Below are positions 58,901 through 64,000 of a stretch of 64,000 nucleotides of DNA, in pieces; position 1 is the first letter of the stretch; each line of letters starts with the position of its first letter. The notes beneath the pieces are model-generated. The model saw only the letters and a program-made list of their open reading frames with translations, had not been told where the DNA came from and made no database searches. A program made the translations under genes and the position numbers. This stretch comes from Micromonospora matsumotoense (GTDB taxonomy: Bacteria > Actinomycetota > Actinomycetes > Mycobacteriales > Micromonosporaceae). The stretch lies in NCBI RefSeq assembly GCF_900091525.1, contig NZ_FMCU01000008.1:1-64000 (forward strand), read 5' to 3'.

Positions 58901-59037
58901 TTTCGATGCCGGGGTGGCTGACCATGGCCAACACAGCGGCGTGCGCCCCCACGCAGCGGTTGGTTCCCCCGCAGATCCGAGGCATCCCGCCGGCTTCCGA
59001 CGCACCCCACCACCCCCGCCCAGGAAGGGCCTCGTCA

Positions 59038-60012
59038 ATGAAGAAGGTCATGGCTCTCGGGTTGATCGCCGTCACCGCGATCGCCCTCACCGGATGCACC
59101 GACTCCGACGCGTCCACCCCGTCCCCCCAGACCTCGGGCGACCTGCGCAAGGTCCGGGTCGCAGCGCTGCCGATCACCGAGACCGCCGCGCTCTGGGGCG
59201 GCATCAAGGCGGGCATCTTCGCCGAGCGTGGGCTCCAGGTCGAGGTGCTTCCCGCCCAGGGCGGCGCGCAGGCCGTCCCGGCGCTGATGAACGGCGACAT
59301 CGACTTCGCGATCGGCCAACCCTTCGGCCCGTTCCGCGCCGACCTGCAGAACCTCGGCGTCGTCATCATCGGCAACTACGCCTCGTCCTACGCCGACGGC
59401 GACGACATCAACGCCGTGGTGGCCTCGGCGAAGTCCGGAGTCACGCGGCCGGCCGACCTGGCGGGCAAGCGGGTCGCGGTGAACAGCCTGGGCGCGGCCG
59501 GCGATGTCACGATCATGGCGGCGGTGGAGAAGGACGGCGGCGACCCCAAGCGGATCAAGTTCGTCGAGGTGGCCTTCCCGGACGCCCCGGCCCAACTCGC
59601 CGCCGGCAACATCGACGCCGCGTGGGTGCCGGAACCCTTCGTCACCCAACTCAAGGACCGGGGCGACACCTTCGTCGTCGCGCCCTACCAGTCGGTCGTG
59701 CCCGGCCTGGCCACGCTCACCACGATCACCACCACCGCCCGCATGGACAAGGACGCCAAGCTGGTCGAGGACTTCTCCGCGGCGATGAAGAAGACCCTGC
59801 AGTGGGCGCAGGACCCGGCCAACACGCCGGCCGTGCGGCAGGCCATCAAGGACAACCTCCAACTGCCGCCGCCGGTGGCGGAGTCGGTCAAGCTCCCGGC
59901 GTTCGGTTGGGACGTCGACCGGGCGAGCCTGCAGAAGCTCGCCGAACTCGCGCAGAAACACCGGGTGCTCGACCGGCAGCCCGACCTCGACCGGCTCATC
60001 CGTCAGCAGTAG
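59038..60012 (+). CDS. NMT1/SsuA-type ABC transporter substrate-binding lipoprotein
   Basis: Protein of 324 residues. A short lipoprotein signal ends in IALTGC (Cys20). The mature part is the NMT1/SsuA-like fold: RVAALPITETAALWGGIKAGIFAERGLQVEV, PALMNGDIDFAIG and AGNIDAAWVPEPF. Relatives bind taurine, sulfonates, aromatic acids or thiamine precursors; the ligand is unknown. GGAAGG precedes the ATG. It is the first gene of a four-component importer unit that ends in a PaaX-type regulator. Confidence 0.88.
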   Translation: MKKVMALGLIAVTAIALTGCTDSDASTPSPQTSGDLRKVRVAALPITETAALWGGIKAGIFAERGLQVEVLPAQGGAQAVPALMNGDIDFAIGQPFGPFRADLQNLGVVIIGNYASSYADGDDINAVVASAKSGVTRPADLAGKRVAVNSLGAAGDVTIMAAVEKDGGDPKRIKFVEVAFPDAPAQLAAGNIDAAWVPEPFVTQLKDRGDTFVVAPYQSVVPGLATLTTITTTARMDKDAKLVEDFSAAMKKTLQWAQDPANTPAVRQAIKDNLQLPPPVAESVKLPAFGWDVDRASLQKLAELAQKHRVLDRQPDLDRLIRQQ

Positions 60013-60086
60013 CCGAGGCGTTGCCGCCCCTCCCGGCCGGTGGGCCGGGAACGGCGGCGTCGCGCCCACGCCACCACGGAGGTGAC

Positions 60087-60887
60087 ATGCGCCCGTCCCC
60101 CACCCGACGCCTGCGCGCGGTACGCAGGGCACTGCTGGGCGTCGTCGGCCTGGCCGGGTTCCTCGCCGTCTGGCAGACCGTCCCCGCCCTGGGCCTGATC
60201 GACCCGCAGTACCTGCCGTACGTGACGGACGTGCTGGCGCGGCTGGCCGAGCAGCTCGTCGACCTGGCGTTCTGGCGGCGACTGGGCAGCACCATGACGT
60301 CCTGGGCGATCGGTCTGACGGTGGCGACGGTCGCCGCGGTCGGGCTCGGCACGGTCGTCGGCCTGGTGCCGTTCCTGCGGCGCGCGACCCACACGATGGT
60401 GGAGTTCCTGCGCCCCATCCCGTCGGTGGCCCTCATCCCGCTCGCCGTGCTGATGTTCGGCATCCAGCGGCAGGCCGCCCTGGTCATCATCGTCTACGCG
60501 TCGTTCTGGCAGGTGTTCGTGCAGGTGATCTACGGGGTGGCCGACGTCGACACGGTCGCCCGGGACACCGCGCTCAGCTTCGGCCTGCGCCGCCGGGAGC
60601 AGTGGACGCAGCTGGTCCTGCCGACCACCCTGCCGTACCTGATGACCGGCCTGCGGCTCGCGGCGGCGGTGGCGCTGATCCTGGCCATCACCGCGGAGAT
60701 GGTGATCGGCAACCCGGGTCTCGGCCGCATGATCGAGCTGTCCCGGTCCGCCGGGGACGCCGTCGGCCTGTACGCCCTCGTGGTGGTCACCGGCCTGCTC
60801 GGGCTGGCGGTCAACCTCGTCTTCCGGTTCGTCGAACGCCGGACGCTGTCCTGGCACCAGTCGGTACGAGGGGAGCAGACGCCGTGA
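60087..60887 (+). CDS. SsuC/TauC-type ABC transporter permease
   Basis: Protein of 266 residues with a basic N-terminus and about six membrane helices. The cytoplasmic loop VARDTALSFGLRRREQWTQLVLPTTLPYLMTGLR corresponds to the EAA motif of BPD_transp_1 permeases. FLRPIPSVALIPLAVLMFG is the usual SsuC-family core. A near-perfect GGAGGTGA lies before the ATG. It is followed by a second, different permease, so the channel is probably a heterodimer. Confidence 0.88.
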   Translation: MRPSPTRRLRAVRRALLGVVGLAGFLAVWQTVPALGLIDPQYLPYVTDVLARLAEQLVDLAFWRRLGSTMTSWAIGLTVATVAAVGLGTVVGLVPFLRRATHTMVEFLRPIPSVALIPLAVLMFGIQRQAALVIIVYASFWQVFVQVIYGVADVDTVARDTALSFGLRRREQWTQLVLPTTLPYLMTGLRLAAAVALILAITAEMVIGNPGLGRMIELSRSAGDAVGLYALVVVTGLLGLAVNLVFRFVERRTLSWHQSVRGEQTP

Positions 60888-61708
60888 CCGCGTACCCCGG
60901 TCGGATCGCCGCCACGCCGCGCCGTCGCGGGGTCGGCTCCCGCATCGCGGCGGCCGGGCGGCACGCGCTCGGGCTGCCGATGCTGCTACTGGTGGTCTGG
61001 GCCTTGGTGGCGACCAGGGCGACGAGCCGGTTCTTCCCCGACCCGGTCACCATCGCCGACGCCTTCGTCGACACCTGGGTCGGGCCCGCGTTCGTCGAGG
61101 ACGTGCTGCCGAGCCTCGCCCGCCTCGGTCTCGGTGCCGCCGCGTCGATCGTGGTCGGCATCGCCGCCGGCACCGTCATCGGCCTGACCCCGTGGCTGCG
61201 GGAACTGCTCGAACCGCTGCTGGAGTTCCTTCGGGCCGTCCCGCCGCCGGTGCTGATCCCGGTGATGATGATCCTGCTCGGCATCACCGACACCATGAAG
61301 GTCGTGGTGATCGTCTCCGGCGCGGTCTGGCCGATCCTGCTCAACACGATCGAGGGGGTCCGGTCCACGGACAGCGTGATGACCGAGACCGCGCGGTCGT
61401 TCCGGGTCACCTGGTGGGAGCGGCTGTGGTTCCTGGTGCTCCCCGCCGCCAGCCCCCGGATCATGGCCGGGGTCCGGCAGGCCCTCTCGGTCGCGCTCAT
61501 CCTGATGGTCATCTCCGAGATGTTCGCCTCGTCGTCCGGGCTCGGCTACCGGATCGCCTACTTCCAACGCAACTACCTCATCGCCGAGATGTGGAGCGGC
61601 ATCCTGCTGCTCGGCCTCGTCGGCGTTCTTCTCGCCGTCGCCTTCGGCCTCGTCGAACGGCGCGTCCTGCGCTGGTACCACGGAATCAGGGAGGTCCACC
61701 GTGCCTGA
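60884..61708 (+). CDS. SsuC/TauC-type ABC transporter permease
   Basis: Protein of 274 residues from a GTG overlapping the previous stop (GTGA). The core FLRAVPPPVLIPVMMILLGITDTMK and the loop MTETARSFRVTWWERLWFLVLPAASPRIMAGVR define a second BPD_transp_1 permease. Several membrane helices are evident. It partners the preceding permease, whereas most SsuC-type systems use a homodimer. Confidence 0.88.
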   Translation: MTAYPGRIAATPRRRGVGSRIAAAGRHALGLPMLLLVVWALVATRATSRFFPDPVTIADAFVDTWVGPAFVEDVLPSLARLGLGAAASIVVGIAAGTVIGLTPWLRELLEPLLEFLRAVPPPVLIPVMMILLGITDTMKVVVIVSGAVWPILLNTIEGVRSTDSVMTETARSFRVTWWERLWFLVLPAASPRIMAGVRQALSVALILMVISEMFASSSGLGYRIAYFQRNYLIAEMWSGILLLGLVGVLLAVAFGLVERRVLRWYHGIREVHRA

Positions 61709-62513
61709 TCGGGGCACCCTGCTGCGGGTGGAGCAGCTACGCAAGGTCTACGAGCACCCCACGGGCGACGTCGAGGCGATCGGGGACCTCAGCTTCACGA
61801 TGGACGCCGGCGAACTCGTCTGCATCGTCGGACCGTCCGGGTGCGGCAAGACCACCCTGCTGAAGTGCCTCGCCGGCCTGCTGCGCCCCACCAGCGGCGT
61901 GGTCGAGATGCACGGCGCGCCGGTGACCGGACCCAGCCCCGCCATGGCCGTGGTGTTCCAGGAGTACGGCCGCAGCCTCTATCCGTGGCTGACGGTACGC
62001 GGCAACGTCGAGCTTCCGCTGCGGCACAAGAAGCTCTCCCGCGCCGACCGGGACACCCTGGTCGCCGACGCGCTCGACGCGGTGGGCCTGGCGCACGCCG
62101 CCCGCAGCCACCCCTGGCAGCTCTCCGGCGGGATGCAGCAGCGGGTGGCGATCGCCCGGGCCCTCGCCTACCAGCCCGAGGTGCTGATCATGGACGAGCC
62201 GTTCGCCGCGGTGGACGCGCAGACCCGGGCCGACCTGGAGGACCTGGTCCGTGAGCTGCACGCCCGTCGCCGGATCTCGGTCCTGTTCGTCACCCACGAC
62301 ATCGACGAGTCGGTCTACCTCGGCCAGCGGGTCCTGGTGTTGTCCCAGTCGCCGACCCGGGTCCGGGAGGATCTCGCGATCGATCTGCCGGCGGAACGCG
62401 ACCAGATCAGCACCCGCGCCCTGCCCCGCTTCACCCACCTGCGCACGCACGTCTACGGCGAGATCCAGCGGGCCAAGCGCGGGCAGAATGTGGCCGCGCG
62501 GCCCGCGCCGTGA
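61701..62513 (+). CDS. SsuB/TauB-type ABC transporter ATP-binding protein
   Basis: Protein of 270 residues with Walker A GPSGCGKTT (44-52), Q-loop VVFQEYGRSLYPWLTV, signature LSGGMQQR, Walker B LIMDEPFAAVD and VTHDIDESVYL. These are the standard features of nitrate/sulfonate/taurine importer ATPases. The GTG start has GGGAGGT before it and overlaps the permease end by eight bases. Confidence 0.9.
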   Translation: MPDRGTLLRVEQLRKVYEHPTGDVEAIGDLSFTMDAGELVCIVGPSGCGKTTLLKCLAGLLRPTSGVVEMHGAPVTGPSPAMAVVFQEYGRSLYPWLTVRGNVELPLRHKKLSRADRDTLVADALDAVGLAHAARSHPWQLSGGMQQRVAIARALAYQPEVLIMDEPFAAVDAQTRADLEDLVRELHARRRISVLFVTHDIDESVYLGQRVLVLSQSPTRVREDLAIDLPAERDQISTRALPRFTHLRTHVYGEIQRAKRGQNVAARPAP

Positions 62514-62543
62514 CCGCGCCGGGCGACACACCCGTCGGAGGGG

Positions 62544-63434
62544 ATGACTGTGGGTAGGCGTCAGCCGAAGCAACTGGTGCTGGCCTTCTTCGGCGAGCAC
62601 GTCGTCGACGGCGACACCGGGCCGATCCGGGCGAGTGTGCTGATCACCGTGCTGGAGGGTGCGGGGGTGGCCGCCCCGGCGACCCGGGCCACCCTCGACC
62701 GGCTCGTCCGCAGCGGCGTCCTCGCCCGGGGCCGCAGCGGCCGGGAGACCCTGTTCTCGCTGACCGAGCACGGGGCGGCGGTGCTGCGTGAGGCGACGTA
62801 CCGGGTGCGCGGGCCGAGGCCGTTCGACCCGCAGGGCAGCGGGTGGACCCTGGTCACCTTCTCTATCCCGGAGGGGCAGCGGACGCTGCGGCACCGGCTG
62901 CGCTCCACCCTCACCTGGGAGGGCTTCGCGCCGATCCGCGACGGGCTCTGGCTGGCACCCGGCGAGGTCGACCTGGCCGGGTCGTTGGAGCCGCTGCGGC
63001 AGGACCTCGCGCCGCACGCCGTGGTCGCCTTCCACGCCCGTGAACTCGCCGGCTTCCCGATCGGCGAGAGCGTCCGCGCCGCGTGGGACATCGAGGCGAT
63101 CCGGCGCGAGCACCTCGCGTTCATCGAGGAGTGGGCCGAGCCGGCCACGCCGACGGCGGCGAGCGCCCTGACCGTGCGGACGATGCTGGTGGCGGACTGG
63201 CTCGCGCTGTTGCGGGCCGACCCGAGGCTGCCGGCCGAGTTCATGGACGCGCAGTGGCCGGCCGCCCGGTCGGTGCAGACCTACCGTCAGGCACACCGGA
63301 GGCTGGCCGAGGCGTCCGCGGCGGAGTTCGCCGCGCTCGTCGCGGCCCGGCCCACGGTCAGCCGGCGAAACGCGCCCGCAACTCGGCCTTCCGCACCTTC
63401 CCCGACGCGGTCCGCGGCAACTCGTCCACGATGA
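62544..63434 (+). CDS. PaaX-family transcriptional regulator
   Basis: Protein of 296 residues. It has an N-terminal winged helix (PIRASVLITVLEGAGVAAPATRATLDRLVRSGVLARGRSG), a central PaaX domain (WTLVTFSIPEGQRTLRHRLRSTLTWEGFAPIRDGLWLAP) and a C-terminal domain ending near VQTYRQAHRRLAEASAAEF. PaaX represses phenylacetate genes by sensing phenylacetyl-CoA; this paralogue's effector is unknown. The last 25 residues are low-complexity and lie over the end of the convergent ligase gene. GTG at 62550 has better ribosome-binding spacing than the ATG. Confidence 0.87.
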   Translation: MTVGRRQPKQLVLAFFGEHVVDGDTGPIRASVLITVLEGAGVAAPATRATLDRLVRSGVLARGRSGRETLFSLTEHGAAVLREATYRVRGPRPFDPQGSGWTLVTFSIPEGQRTLRHRLRSTLTWEGFAPIRDGLWLAPGEVDLAGSLEPLRQDLAPHAVVAFHARELAGFPIGESVRAAWDIEAIRREHLAFIEEWAEPATPTAASALTVRTMLVADWLALLRADPRLPAEFMDAQWPAARSVQTYRQAHRRLAEASAAEFAALVAARPTVSRRNAPATRPSAPSPTRSAATRPR

Positions 63435-64000
63435 CCACGTTCTTGGGCAGCTTGTAGCGGGCGATCCTGCCGTCCAGGTGTGCCCGCACGGCGTCGGTGT
63501 CCACGGCCGCCCCCTCCCGTACGGTCACGATCGCCCACGGCACCTCACCCCAGCGGTCGTCGGGCACCCCGATCACGGCTGCCGAGACGACTCCGTCGAT
63601 CTCGCCGAGCAGCAGTTCGAGTTCGGCCGGGTAGATGTTCTCACCGCCCGAGATGATCATGTCCTTGAGCCGGCCGGAAACGTAGAGGTAGCCGTCGGCG
63701 TCCAGGCGCCCCAGGTCGCCGGAACGGAACCACCCGTCGACCGTGAACGCCTCGGCGGTCGCCGCCGGCAGACCGTGGTAGCCGGGGAAGACGTTGGGCC
63801 CGGCCACCTCGATCTGACCGATCTCACCGGCCGGCAGCACCACCCCGGCCGGGTCGGTGATCCGCACGTCGGTGAAGAAGTGCGGCAGGCCGACGCTGCC
63901 CTGCTTGGCCCTCGTCATCGCCGGGGGCAGCGCGGTCGCCCCCGGCGCCGCCTCGGTCATGCCGTACCCCTGGGAGAACGACAGACCCCGTTCCTCGTAC
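63358..64000 (-). CDS. Acyl-CoA synthetase (AMP-forming), C-terminal part
   Basis: Partial gene continuing beyond the right edge. The visible 214 residues include SQGYGMTEAAPG (A5 motif), WFRSGDLGRLDADGYLYVSGRLKDMIISGGENIYP and RTASGKVRKAELR with the catalytic lysine, so the C-terminal end of an ANL ligase is complete. Its last 77 bp overlap the end of the PaaX-like gene on the other strand. The substrate may be what the adjacent importer brings in and PaaX senses. Confidence 0.9.
   Translation of the reverse strand, partial: YEERGLSFSQGYGMTEAAPGATALPPAMTRAKQGSVGLPHFFTDVRITDPAGVVLPAGEIGQIEVAGPNVFPGYHGLPAATAEAFTVDGWFRSGDLGRLDADGYLYVSGRLKDMIISGGENIYPAELELLLGEIDGVVSAAVIGVPDDRWGEVPWAIVTVREGAAVDTDAVRAHLDGRIARYKLPKNVVIVDELPRTASGKVRKAELRARFAG

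Overview
The window is very GC-rich with strongly C/G-ending codons, GTG starts and many ATGA/GTGA gene overlaps. It carries F420 genes, IclR, PaaX and TetR regulators and CBM2 secretion. All of this fits an actinomycete, most likely Micromonosporaceae (inference from style, not from a marker gene). No rRNA, tRNA, insertion sequence, phage or CRISPR array was seen.

1-10.6 kb (minus strand): the front of a hybrid NRPS/trans-AT polyketide synthase. Its order is formyltransferase - adenylation - PCP - KS - DH - ACP - KS, and it runs off the left edge. The adenylation pocket reads as the glycine code, so the line probably starts with N-formylglycine, as in oxazole-forming assembly lines. A Rieske oxygenase and an FAD monooxygenase lie immediately upstream in the same operon. 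A 1.1 kb gene-free, partly AT-rich stretch follows.

11.7-46.6 kb: a large CoA-dependent catabolic region. It holds four luciferase-like monooxygenases and an F420:NADP reductase, four acyl-CoA ligases, three acyl-CoA dehydrogenases, three crotonases and MaoC. It also holds two further short-chain dehydrogenases, a thiolase next to an HMG-CoA-synthase-like/DUF35 fusion, two nitroreductases, glyoxalase-fold and SnoaL proteins, a flavin reductase and a complete Opp/Dpp-type ABC importer. Seven copies of one palindromic motif (ATWCCGACYRGHYGGTAT) sit in the promoters of eight transcription units here, including the tetR gene at 45986-46621. I read this as one TetR-controlled regulon of about 33 genes for uptake and CoA-linked breakdown of an unidentified organic acid.

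46.8-51.1 kb: ordinary or decaying genes. These are a leucine-rich-repeat-variant protein, a two-component pair in which both kinase and regulator are broken, a secreted esterase with a cellulose-binding module, a GCACS pentanucleotide repeat tract and a small membrane protein.

51.1-58.9 kb: the protocatechuate branch of the beta-ketoadipate pathway. pobA diverges from pcaI-J-H-G-B-D-C and an IclR regulator. Two GTTC-N7-GAAC sites lie between the divergent units. pcaF is not in the cluster. pobA seems to carry a frameshift in its last codons.

59.0-64 kb: an NMT1/SsuA-type ABC importer operon (lipoprotein, two permeases, ATPase) followed by a PaaX-family regulator. A convergent, partial acyl-CoA ligase overlaps the regulator's end. 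This may be a further aromatic or carboxylic acid uptake unit.
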